The notes under the pieces are model-generated. The model searched no databases. It was given only the letters and a program-made list of their open reading frames with translations, and was not told the DNA's origin. Positions 1-7,035 of a stretch of 12,872 nt of DNA are shown here, piece by piece. Origin of the DNA: DATDCV01 sp036524155 (GTDB lineage: Bacteria > Verrucomicrobiota > Verrucomicrobiia > Limisphaerales > UBA8199). Position 1 is the stretch's first letter; every line of letters starts with the position of its first letter. The stretch spans positions 1 through 12,872 of the forward strand of contig DATDCV010000297.1 in the NCBI GenBank assembly GCA_036524155.1. Direction: 5' to 3'. Made by a program: the position numbers and the translations under genes.

Positions 1-671
1 GGCACGAACACGTCATCAACCATTTTGAAGACCCCGGTCAGCGCATTCGTATTCCCCTTCCCGCCCGAAACAAGGACCGACGGAATGGCCAGATGGGCAG
101 GCGTGGGGCCGGGGGGTGGGTTGGGTCTCGTGAAGACGTCGAAATTGTACCGCGCCTCGATAATGCCGGCGGCGATCGTTCGGTCGGGATCGTAGGTCAT
201 CAAGGTGCTGGCAAAGCCGCCGCCGGCGGAAAAGCCTACCGCAACATAGGGAGCGTTAACCAGTTCAGGATGCTTCGAGTCCGCGCTGATCTTTTGCAGC
301 GATTTGCGAAATCCCTTGAAAGCAGTGGCGTGGGGGCAGGTGCCATTGGCCGCGACCAGTGCAAAGTCATGCAGGTGCATGAATTCGCGGTAGTAGTGGC
401 AAAAGGTCCAGTCTCCGCGCGAGTCTCCACCGTAGTAATTGGCATTGACCAACAGGCCCCTCACGGTCCTCAGCCCCTCGGGGATCACCACGCAATAGGT
501 CTTCGACTCGGGATCGGGGTATTCGTAGACCATGTACTGGCGACTGTTCACCGTGACGACCTTGGAAGTCACGGCGGGCGTGGTCTGGGCGGTGCTCGTG
601 AAGGTGTCGCTCTCGGCCGCGTCGAGGGTCAGGATGGCAGACGCCCAAATCACTAGAGCATCTCTGATCAA
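1..671 (-). CDS. Exported alpha/beta hydrolase (esterase-like), 3' end beyond window edge
   Basis: About 223 residues are visible and the C-terminus lies beyond base 1. Residues 1-19 look like a signal peptide (one Arg, then a hydrophobic run ending in a small-residue site near LDA-AES), so the product is probably exported. The core reads as an alpha/beta hydrolase: VVIPEG at 61-66 as an early strand, LLVNAN at 73-78 in the oxyanion region, and GFSAGG at 146-151, a nucleophile elbow with Ser148 as the likely catalytic serine. The acid and histidine of the triad should lie beyond the edge. I chose the TTG at 671-669 because it gives a complete signal peptide and has GGAG six bases upstream; a GTG at 653 is the alternative. 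The substrate cannot be told. It could be a feruloyl-esterase-like or peptidase-like member of the fold. The gene follows the PHP-like gene after 147 bases in the same direction. Confidence 0.75.
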   Translation of the reverse strand, partial: MIRDALVIWASAILTLDAAESDTFTSTAQTTPAVTSKVVTVNSRQYMVYEYPDPESKTYCVVIPEGLRTVRGLLVNANYYGGDSRGDWTFCHYYREFMHLHDFALVAANGTCPHATAFKGFRKSLQKISADSKHPELVNAPYVAVGFSAGGGFASTLMTYDPDRTIAAGIIEARYNFDVFTRPNPPPGPTPAHLAIPSVLVSGGKGNTNALTGVFKMVDDVFV

Positions 672-818
672 GTGGTGCTCCGCACGGATCAAGCGGCGAC
701 CGCCCACCGCCGCCACAGGGGAGGCAATAATTTGCTCCCCCACGTGGGTTTCCGCCAGAACCTCCAGCCTGTCGAAATGGGCTTGGTACAAAGGGAACTT
801 ACCTGGTTTTCCCCGACA

Positions 819-1631
819 TCACAGACTGCCGGTCTTGTGCACCGGGACATAGAAATCATCCGCCTTGAGGCCGCATTTCCTGGCAACTCGCTTACAGTAG
901 GCCAGCCGCCCGGCATTGTTGTTCCGTGAGTCGGAACCAAAGGTGAATTTCAGTCCCTGCTCTTTCGCCATGCTGATGAACTCCTCGTGCGGCGTGTGCG
1001 ACATGTCGTTGATCTCGAAGGCCACGTTTCGTGCCTTCGCAGCCGAGATGAGTCGTTGCAGGCGGTCCTGAGTCCACAAACTGTAATAGTCTCGGGCTAT
1101 GCAAACCGGCAGGAACAGCGGCCAGCCGAAGATGTTGATCGGTTCCTTGGTGAGGATTTCCAGGCTGTAAGCCATATACCGCTCCATGAACTCGTTCGTA
1201 TCCTCCACGTAAGTGTCGAATTGCCAAATGTGCATGAATTCACCGTTCCCCAATGGAATGGTCTGCGGGTCCATGAGCACATAATCGATCTGAGCGAGCA
1301 GCTCGGAAGAAAACTTCTTTGACCACCCCAGGTTGGTCGGCTGCAGGCCAACAAGAACAGGGGACTTGCGCAGGCGACTGATATAGTTCCGGAGGCCGGC
1401 ATCATCTCTAATCGCTCCTTGGCCAGGATGCTCCACAATGCCAAACCGGACGTTGCGCTCTTTAGCTATTTCCAGGACTTCGTTGATCGAGAAACGCTCC
1501 GTCAGATGCACGTGCAAGTCCCACAACGGAAAATCAGATTTTTCCGCCGAGACTGCGAAGTTTGAAAAAGGCCTTGCAGCCATGAAACCTGCCGCCAAAG
1601 CGGCAGCTTTTAGAAATGTGCGTCGTTGCAT
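819..1631 (-). CDS. Tat-exported PHP-like metal-dependent hydrolase
   Basis: The product has 270 residues. RRTFLK at residues 3-8 followed by an Ala-rich hydrophobic stretch to about residue 29 is a clear twin-arginine signal, so it is predicted to be exported folded, with its metals. The mature part resembles the PHP / TIM-barrel metallohydrolase fold: DLHVH at 38-42 is the first metal motif, EH at 67-68 the second, Glu206 in AFEIN is a likely ligand, and FGSD at 231-234 near the end is the typical late Asp. PHP family members act as phosphoesterases (histidinol phosphatase, polymerase exonuclease domains), but most work in the cytoplasm, so the substrate here is unknown. An amidohydrolase-superfamily assignment is the main alternative. 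The ATG at 1631 has no Shine-Dalgarno sequence; the AGGAGG-like bases beside it are on the opposite strand. The 221 bases upstream, to the signal peptidase stop, hold no gene that I can support. Confidence 0.82.
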   Translation of the reverse strand: MQRRTFLKAAALAAGFMAARPFSNFAVSAEKSDFPLWDLHVHLTERFSINEVLEIAKERNVRFGIVEHPGQGAIRDDAGLRNYISRLRKSPVLVGLQPTNLGWSKKFSSELLAQIDYVLMDPQTIPLGNGEFMHIWQFDTYVEDTNEFMERYMAYSLEILTKEPINIFGWPLFLPVCIARDYYSLWTQDRLQRLISAAKARNVAFEINDMSHTPHEEFISMAKEQGLKFTFGSDSRNNNAGRLAYCKRVARKCGLKADDFYVPVHKTGSL

Positions 1632-1852
1632 AGGAGGTCACTTGCTGTTTCATCGAGAGCTCATGCGTTGAGCGGCGCGGTCTTGCAGGACTCCGGGCGG
1701 CTAAGGCACGGGACCGTGAGTTTATTTTTACTGGGTTCATCTCGCCGCCATTCTGCCTTGCGGGTAGAGAACGCGATGGAAGAAACTCTTCATCTTCGCC
1801 GCATAGAGCAAGCCATATTTCGCGAACGTCGCCTTCGTGCTTGCATTGGGTT

Positions 1853-2464
1853 TCAATCAAGAAACGCTGATTGCGTCACCAACAAGGTACCGTTTCGTGC
1901 GGGCTCGTTTTCTGAGAGCGTTGCAGGTAGGGAGTTCGTGATCGCGCATTCAGCCTCTCGTTTAACGTAAAGACGCCTTCCCAGTGCCAAAACCACTTTG
2001 CCCAGAATGTCAGCTTTAGCGACAATCGGGTGAATGGCTAAAGCCGGGGAAATTGCCCGATTGTCACCCAGAGTGGCGAAGTCCCCTTCGAGCAGGTTTC
2101 CCTTCTCGACTGAAATGGTACCCTGCTCAACCTGGTGGTCTTCCTGCATGAGTCGATTGTTGATGTAGAGCTTTCCGTACCGAACCTCCACATCCTCACC
2201 GGGAAGGCCCACCACTCGCTTCACAACCAGCTCACCCGAGTACCTGGCCAATACGACGTCACCTCTGCATGGTTCGATTCGTTTGTACGCCCGTTTATCG
2301 ACCAAAAGCACGTCACCGGGCTTCAAACTGGGAAGCATGCTGGTGCCGGACACAATGGCCAGCGTGTAATGAGAACGGAACGCCAATCCAAGAACGACTA
2401 AAGCTCCCAATATGGCGAAGCGCCGGAATCGGCGTGAGCACCAAAGTGATCGCGCCATGTTCAT
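1853..2464 (-). CDS. lepB: Type I signal peptidase
   Basis: The product has 203 residues. It is a membrane-anchored Ser/Lys endopeptidase that removes signal peptides from secreted proteins. One membrane anchor (about 16-30) follows an Arg-rich cytoplasmic start. The conserved boxes are visible: GTSMLPSL with the nucleophile Ser42, KPGDVLLVDK at 48-57, VVKRVVGLPGE at 80-90 with the general base Lys82, and LGDNR at 132-136. The last box is degenerate: the usual GDNRxxSxDSR becomes GDNRAISPALAIH, so the Asp-Ser-Arg is missing. A tail of about 40 residues follows the catalytic core. Two starts are possible, 2464 and 2458 (residue 3), and neither has a Shine-Dalgarno sequence. It begins 60 bases after the stop of the small anchored protein upstream and is probably co-transcribed with it. 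The Ser/Lys pair makes it likely active; TraF-like processing peptidases are a less likely alternative. Confidence 0.92.
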   Translation of the reverse strand: MNMARSLWCSRRFRRFAILGALVVLGLAFRSHYTLAIVSGTSMLPSLKPGDVLLVDKRAYKRIEPCRGDVVLARYSGELVVKRVVGLPGEDVEVRYGKLYINNRLMQEDHQVEQGTISVEKGNLLEGDFATLGDNRAISPALAIHPIVAKADILGKVVLALGRRLYVKREAECAITNSLPATLSENEPARNGTLLVTQSAFLD

Positions 2465-2524
2465 TTATCACAACTTTGGCGTTTCGGCGGCCCGCAGGTG
2501 AGAGACCGCGGGGACTCCATGGCC

Positions 2525-3208
2525 TCAATTCCAGTCCATCGCGCTTTCCGAGGCTGCGCGCCCCGGCAGCGGCGCGGAATTCTGCGCTTGGCTGTAGCGT
2601 GGATTTGCAGAGGTAAGCGCGGCTTCAATTTCTGCCCTGCCCGCGAACTCTACCGGGAAAGCGCTAAGGTAACTCAGGGCTTCGACCACGCGCTCGCGTT
2701 GCCCGGCGAGCTCGCCGTTTTTGACTGCGTCCCTGGCGAAGCGGGACACCACAAGGTGGGTGGGATGCTCATAGAGCGTTTTGACGTATACCTCGGTCCA
2801 GCGATCGTAGCGCCCCGCCTTTTGCAGCGCGTGGAAGAGATTCGGAGTGAGCTCCAGTTGTTGCTCAGTCCCTTCGAATTCCTGCATGGCTGCCTCGGCA
2901 GTTTGGATGGCGCGCTCCAAAACCCGCGCGGCTTTTCGCTTCTCCAACTCAGTGTTCCGAGGAAGCCGGTCATATGCCACAATGCCGTCAAGGATACCAA
3001 CTCCCAACCGCGCACTTAAGGCTTCCAGGGAGTTTCTTGTGTTCTTGACCCTGGAAAAAGAGTCGGGTGGGGCAAGGTATTCCTCTCGCACCACGTCTTT
3101 GACGGATAGAACCAATGATCCATCCGTCTTCTGAGCACGGAGGAGGTACCCGCCTGCGCCACCAGAAGCCAGGGAAACTATCACTATGCAAATTGCACGC
3201 GTCGTCAT
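2525..3208 (-). CDS. Membrane-anchored helical protein of unknown function
   Basis: I do not recognise this 227-residue protein. Residues 5-24 form one hydrophobic segment rich in Gly and Ala, either an uncleaved anchor or a signal peptide, so the rest probably lies in the periplasm. From about residue 88 it is predicted to be largely alpha-helical with heptad-like Glu/Lys/Arg/Ala runs (near 88-115), and residues 120-195 have the look of a short helical-hairpin repeat such as a TPR, though no clear TPR signature is present. The last 25 residues are low in structure-forming residues. It sits 89 bases after the permease gene of the ABC operon and 60 bases before lepB, all on the same strand, so it could belong to either unit. 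The start at 3208 is an ATG without a Shine-Dalgarno sequence. The gene itself is convincing from its length, anchor and clean fit between neighbours, but the function is open. Confidence 0.7.
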   Translation of the reverse strand: MTTRAICIVIVSLASGGAGGYLLRAQKTDGSLVLSVKDVVREEYLAPPDSFSRVKNTRNSLEALSARLGVGILDGIVAYDRLPRNTELEKRKAARVLERAIQTAEAAMQEFEGTEQQLELTPNLFHALQKAGRYDRWTEVYVKTLYEHPTHLVVSRFARDAVKNGELAGQRERVVEALSYLSAFPVEFAGRAEIEAALTSANPRYSQAQNSAPLPGRAASESAMDWN

Positions 3209-3297
3209 ACGGTTGAATGTTTATCTGGGCCGTTTTCCACCATTTGGCCAACGTGACATGCGTAGGAACGGAATGGAGTCCGCCAACTTGCGGTTAA

Positions 3298-4512
3298 TCA
3301 CTCGTATCGCAGGGCGTCGATAGGATCGAGGTTGGCGGCCTTCAGCGCGGGGAAGAAGCCAAAGACCACGCCGATGACGGCGCTGACCGAGAACGCGATC
3401 AAAACAGATTCAGGGGAGATCAGCGTCGGGAATCCCGCAAACCGGGTCAGCAGGGGGGCAAGCCAGTAACCGGCCAGGATTCCGAGAATGCCGCCGGCTG
3501 CGCTCAGGAGGATGGCTTCGATGAGGAACTGGCGGAGAACATCCTGGGCGCGCGCTCCCACCGCCATCCGGATGCCGATTTCACGGGTGCGCTCCGTAAC
3601 GCTGACGAGCATGATATTCATGATGCCAATGCCGCCAACCACCAACGAAATCCCGGCGAACGCGCCAATCAGTACGGTCATGACCCGGTTGTTGGCATTG
3701 AAAAAATCGCTCATCTCCTGCTGGCTGCGGATGCTGAAATCGTCGTCCTTGTCGCCGGTAATCTGATGGGTTTGGCGCAGGATGGCAGTCACCTGGTTGG
3801 TAAGATCGATCATCACGTCGGGACCGGTCGCGGCGAGGTTCAAGGCCCTGAACCTGGTATCCCCGGAGAGCCGTTTCATCACGCTGGTGTAAGGCATGAT
3901 GATAATGTCATCCTGGTCCTGGCCGAAGCTGTTCGCGCCTTTGGAGGCGAGCCAACCGACGACCGAGACCGGTGAATTTTTGATGCTCACCGTCTGCCCG
4001 ACGGGGTCGATGCCTTCGCCGAACAGCGTCGCGGCCGTGGTTTTGCCGATGAGACAGATCTTGGCGGCGTTGCGCACATCCGTCTCGGAGAAGTTCTCGC
4101 CCGATTGAAAACGCCAGGAGCGTATTTCCGCGAAATCCGCACTGACACCCCAGATGCCAACGGAAGTGTTCTGGTTGCCGGCCACAACTTGTGCGGTTGC
4201 GCGCGCCTCGGGGCTGATGCCGGCCAGGCCGGTCACCTCGCGGCGCAGGGTCTCATAGTCCTGCTCGGTCAGGGTCGGCTGCATGCCGAAACCGCCGCGG
4301 ACGCCACCGCGGGACATGTTGCCCGAGAAGATGATCAACAGGTTGTTGCCCATGCTGGCAATCTGGCGCTCGACTTCCGCCTTGGCCCCGGCGCCCATGC
4401 TCACGCCGACGATGACCGCGGCGATGCCGACGATGATGCCCAGCATGGTCAGAATGGAGCGAAGGATATTGCGGCGGATGGCGCGCAGCGAGGATCTGAG
4501 GATAGCTAACAT
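3298..4512 (-). CDS. MacB-like ABC transporter permease (FtsX family)
   Basis: The product has 404 residues and is the membrane subunit of a MacB-type mechanotransmission ABC transporter. The expected layout is present: an N-terminal amphipathic region, TM1 at about 18-40, a large periplasmic domain (about 41-275), then TM2 (about 278-305), TM3 (about 333-355) and TM4 (about 368-390). The family signatures are GGIGIMNIMLVSVTERTREI, starting near residue 293, followed by GIRMAVGA, and the ending DPIDALRYE, which is typical for MacB permeases. A small Gly/Arg patch (MSRGGVRGGFGM, about 66-77) lies early in the periplasmic domain. It starts 2 bases after the ATPase stop, indicating translational coupling. 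In E. coli MacB the ATPase and permease are one chain; here they are separate. The likely role is export of a lipid, peptide or small molecule from the periplasm together with the adaptor and an outer membrane channel not found in this window. Confidence 0.93.
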   Translation of the reverse strand: MLAILRSSLRAIRRNILRSILTMLGIIVGIAAVIVGVSMGAGAKAEVERQIASMGNNLLIIFSGNMSRGGVRGGFGMQPTLTEQDYETLRREVTGLAGISPEARATAQVVAGNQNTSVGIWGVSADFAEIRSWRFQSGENFSETDVRNAAKICLIGKTTAATLFGEGIDPVGQTVSIKNSPVSVVGWLASKGANSFGQDQDDIIIMPYTSVMKRLSGDTRFRALNLAATGPDVMIDLTNQVTAILRQTHQITGDKDDDFSIRSQQEMSDFFNANNRVMTVLIGAFAGISLVVGGIGIMNIMLVSVTERTREIGIRMAVGARAQDVLRQFLIEAILLSAAGGILGILAGYWLAPLLTRFAGFPTLISPESVLIAFSVSAVIGVVFGFFPALKAANLDPIDALRYE

Positions 4513-4514
4513 AC

Positions 4515-5288
4515 TTAAGCCAGGTGGATCGCCCTTTGCTCCTCCTCGAGGCGCGCCAGAGCCTCGGGCGCGTGGAGGCGATTTAGAACCGGTTCGTCGG
4601 TTCGGATCAGGCCATCGCGCATCACCACCTTCCGTTTGGAGAAATTGGCGATGTCCAGCTCGTGCGTGACCATAACGATGGTGATACCGCGATCATTGAG
4701 CGACTGGAAGACGCCCATCACTTCGATGCTGGTGCGGGTGTCCAGGTTGCCCGTCGGCTCGTCCGCGAGGAGCACGCGCGGCTGGTTCACCAAAGCCCGG
4801 GCGATGGCGACCCGCTGCTGCTGTCCCCCGGAAAGCTGGTTGGGGTAGTGGTCGGCGCGGTCAGCCAGGCCCACCATCTCCAACGCGACCATCGCCTGCT
4901 CGCGCTGGTCGCGGGCGCGCATCGGCGGCCGGACGTACAACAGCGGCAGTTCGACGTTTTCCAGGGCCGACGTGCGGGACAGGAGGTTGAACCCCTGAAA
5001 GACGAACCCGAGCTTGGAGTTGCGCAGGTCGGCCAGCTCGGTGCGGCGCAGTTCGCCCACATCCACCCCATCGAGGTAATAATGGCCACCACTGGGGCGG
5101 TCGAGGCAACCGATGGTGTTCATCATCGTGGATTTGCCCGAGCCGCTCGCCCCCATGACGGCCACAAATTCTCCAGCCGAAATGTCCAGCGTGACGCCCC
5201 GAACGGCATGGACCTCCAGCGAGCCGTTCCGATACGTGCGTCGGTAATCCACCAGTTTGATAATGGGTTCCATGGGCAGGGCAGACAC
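4515..5288 (-). CDS. MacB/LolD-like ABC transporter ATPase
   Basis: The product has 257 residues and is a complete ABC nucleotide-binding subunit. Walker A is GASGSGKST at 46-54, the Q-loop Gln is Q98, the signature is LSGGQQQR at 152-159, Walker B with its catalytic Glu is LLADEPTGNLD (173-183, Glu177), and the switch His is H209 in VTHE. This sequence set is typical of the MacB/LolD/FtsE subgroup, which drives periplasmic conformational work rather than direct transport through the membrane. The start is uncertain: GTG at 5288 begins 1 base after the adaptor stop, while ATG at 5273 (residue 6) gives the more usual family N-terminus. Neither has a Shine-Dalgarno sequence, and coupling to the upstream stop favours the GTG slightly. 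The C-terminal 30 residues beyond the ATPase core (about 228-257) carry extra charged helix. It pairs with the permease directly downstream. Confidence 0.94.
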   Translation of the reverse strand: MSALPMEPIIKLVDYRRTYRNGSLEVHAVRGVTLDISAGEFVAVMGASGSGKSTMMNTIGCLDRPSGGHYYLDGVDVGELRRTELADLRNSKLGFVFQGFNLLSRTSALENVELPLLYVRPPMRARDQREQAMVALEMVGLADRADHYPNQLSGGQQQRVAIARALVNQPRVLLADEPTGNLDTRTSIEVMGVFQSLNDRGITIVMVTHELDIANFSKRKVVMRDGLIRTDEPVLNRLHAPEALARLEEEQRAIHLA

Positions 5289-5289
5289 G

Positions 5290-6927
5290 TCAGCGTCGGG
5301 GCGGACCCGGGAACGGGCTGAAGGGATTACGCAAAGCGGCGGCGACCTGGGACGTTATCGTGCCGCTCACCACCTGGTCATTTTCGTTCAATCCTTCGAT
5401 GACCTCGACGCTGCTTCCATCCGCAATCCCCAGTTTCACGGTCTTGGCCCGCAACACCACCTGGCCCATGGGAGCATTCGTCGCTGCTCTCTCTTTAACA
5501 TAAATCGTGGCCATCCTGGGCTCATTGGATTGGGCTTGGGGCGGTAAACCCCCGCCGCCTCCGGGTGGGCCGCCGAACCCTCCACCGCCGCCGCCCGGTC
5601 CACCGAACCCTCCGCCTCCGCCCCTCGGCCCACCGGACCCGCCCCCACCCCCGCCCGGGCCGCCACCCTGCGCCATGCGGGCACGGAAATCCGCAGTAAT
5701 TTTTTCATATTTCTGCTTTTGCTCCGCAGTCAGGGAGGCGAGATACGCCGTCTGCTCCGCCGCCGTGGGCGGGCGCCGCTCGCCCATCCAGGGCATCATC
5801 GGCAGACCCGCAAACGGACCGCCCTCGATCAGGGCGGCTCCGGCAGGGGGCTTGACCGTGGCCGCGTTCGTGTCTCCGATAACCGTAACTCCAGACGGAG
5901 GCCGGAAGCGAGTGGCCGCGAGCGGAAGCTTGAGCACGTTCCTGCGTTCCGCGGTGATGAACCGCGTGTTGGCCGTCATACCGGGCCGCAACTTCAAGTC
6001 CTTGTTATCGACCTCAACGACCGAAGTGTAGGTCACGACGTTTTGGTTCGTGCTCGGGGCATAACGCACTTGTTTCACGCTGCCTTCGAATAACCGGCCG
6101 GGAAAAGCGTCCACGGTGAATTGGACCCTTTGGCCTTCCTCAACGCCGCCGATGTCGGCTTCGGAGACCGACGCTTCGATTTGCATTTTGTGGAGGTCGT
6201 TGGCGATGGTGAACAGGGTGGGCGTGGTCATCGCGGCCGCGACGGTCTGACCGGCCTCGACTTTACGGGTGATCACCACGCCGTCAATCGGAGCGTGGAT
6301 GGTGGTGCGACTCAGGTCGACCTGGGCGTTTTCGAGCAAGGCCTGGCGGGTTTTCACCGCGGCTTTTGCCTGGCTCAGATTGACCCGTTGCTGGTCGAAG
6401 TCGGACTTCGAGATGAGCTTCGAGGCGAACAATTCCTTGCCGCGGTCGTAATTCAGTTGCGCCATTTCTTCGGCCGCCTGCGCGCTGGACAGTTCGGCCT
6501 CGGCCTGGCCCTTCGCCCGCTGGTAGGTCGCCGGATCGATCTGCGCAATGACATCCCCGGCCTTGACCCGCGAATTGAAGTCCACTTTGAGCTCAGTAAT
6601 GGAGCCTGAGATTTGGCTTCCCACCTCGACCAGTTGCACCGGGTTCAGGGAGCCGTTGGCGGTGACGATTTGGGTTACATCGCCGCGAGTTACAGGGCTC
6701 GTTTTGTAGTCCATCTCGGCGCTGGACGCCGGCGCCCAGTAGCGCCTGCCGGCCCAAATAACTCCGGCCAGCGCGATCAAAACGACACCCCACTTAAGCC
6801 ATGGCCTCCCGCGTTTGCTTGCCCGCGGCCTTATTGTGGTATTCAGCGCGGGTCTATTCGACCCTTCAGTTTTTTCCATGGTTCCAGACGATGCTCCGCC
6901 CATCATTGGATTAACGTAATTAGCCAT
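5290..6927 (-). CDS. MacA-like periplasmic adaptor (HlyD/RND membrane-fusion type) with Gly-rich insertion
   Basis: The product has 545 residues from the ATG at 6927. This subunit would link the ABC transporter to an outer membrane channel. It has one membrane span (about 45-60), a barrel-sandwich/lipoyl half near 80-135 (SQISGSITELKVDFNSRVKAGD), a helical hairpin at about 136-205, the second lipoyl half at 206-232 (TTIHAPIDGVVITRKVEAGQ), a beta-barrel near 247-335, and a membrane-proximal domain at the C-terminus (487-535). It is unusually long: MacA proteins run to about 370-400 residues. The extra part, about 341-480, holds a charged helical stretch (TAEQKQKYEKITADFRAR, about 400-417) and a 40-residue Gly-rich tract at 421-460. 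The start is uncertain: a TTG at 6942 and an ATG at 6879 are also in frame. It heads the three-gene export operon. Confidence 0.9.
   Translation of the reverse strand: MANYVNPMMGGASSGTMEKTEGSNRPALNTTIRPRASKRGRPWLKWGVVLIALAGVIWAGRRYWAPASSAEMDYKTSPVTRGDVTQIVTANGSLNPVQLVEVGSQISGSITELKVDFNSRVKAGDVIAQIDPATYQRAKGQAEAELSSAQAAEEMAQLNYDRGKELFASKLISKSDFDQQRVNLSQAKAAVKTRQALLENAQVDLSRTTIHAPIDGVVITRKVEAGQTVAAAMTTPTLFTIANDLHKMQIEASVSEADIGGVEEGQRVQFTVDAFPGRLFEGSVKQVRYAPSTNQNVVTYTSVVEVDNKDLKLRPGMTANTRFITAERRNVLKLPLAATRFRPPSGVTVIGDTNAATVKPPAGAALIEGGPFAGLPMMPWMGERRPPTAAEQTAYLASLTAEQKQKYEKITADFRARMAQGGGPGGGGGGSGGPRGGGGGFGGPGGGGGGFGGPPGGGGGLPPQAQSNEPRMATIYVKERAATNAPMGQVVLRAKTVKLGIADGSSVEVIEGLNENDQVVSGTITSQVAAALRNPFSPFPGPPRR
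5548..5667 (-). repeat. Low-complexity Gly-rich coding tract in the adaptor gene
   Basis: This 120-base stretch encodes residues 421-460 of the adaptor, made almost only of Gly with spaced Pro, Ser, Arg and Phe. It has a loose internal repeat of the form GGGGGFGGPGG. The tract is prone to slippage, and its coding strand is rich in G runs. It probably forms a flexible, disordered linker between two domains of the adaptor. Confidence 0.85.
5638..5656 (-). other. Canonical G-quadruplex motif in the adaptor coding strand
   Basis: Read on the minus strand, the 19 bases contain four G tracts of 3, 5, 5 and 3 bases separated by single-base loops, which is the textbook pattern for a very stable quadruplex. 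It is on the coding strand, so it would also be present in the mRNA. It sits inside the Gly-rich tract, so it may be a by-product of Gly codons. Confidence 0.7.
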
Positions 6928-6953
6928 TTTGCTATTCCGCAAGTGTTTGTCAA
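6926..6953 (-). promoter_or_regulatory. Possible sigma-70-type promoter of the export operon
   Basis: On the minus strand a perfect TTGACA lies at 6953-6948, followed after 16 bases by CAAAAT at 6931-6926, a 4/6 match to the -10 consensus. The -10 overlaps the chosen ATG at 6927, so if this promoter is real, the start at 6879 becomes more likely. The box lies in the 108-base gap between the kinase stop and the adaptor. Confidence 0.35.
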
Positions 6954-7035
6954 TTTAGAGCCTCCAACCTTAAGGAAGCATTAAGCGCGCCCGCTTGGCC
7001 TATCGAGCCACTCATCCACCACACCCATGACTCTC

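Noticed and set aside
93..656. Plus-strand open frame of 187 codons at the left edge
   Set aside because: The minus strand encodes a coherent alpha/beta hydrolase with a signal peptide and a GFSAGG elbow over the same bases.
4662..5321. Long plus-strand open frame of 219 codons opposite the ATPase gene
   Set aside because: It lies opposite a complete ABC ATPase with all motifs, and its translation is a low-complexity Arg/His/Gly-rich product, as expected from GC-rich antisense.
6976..7000. Short hairpin AAGCG-GGCG-CGCTT after the kinase as a possible terminator
   Set aside because: The stem has only five base pairs and no T run follows, so it does not support an intrinsic terminator.
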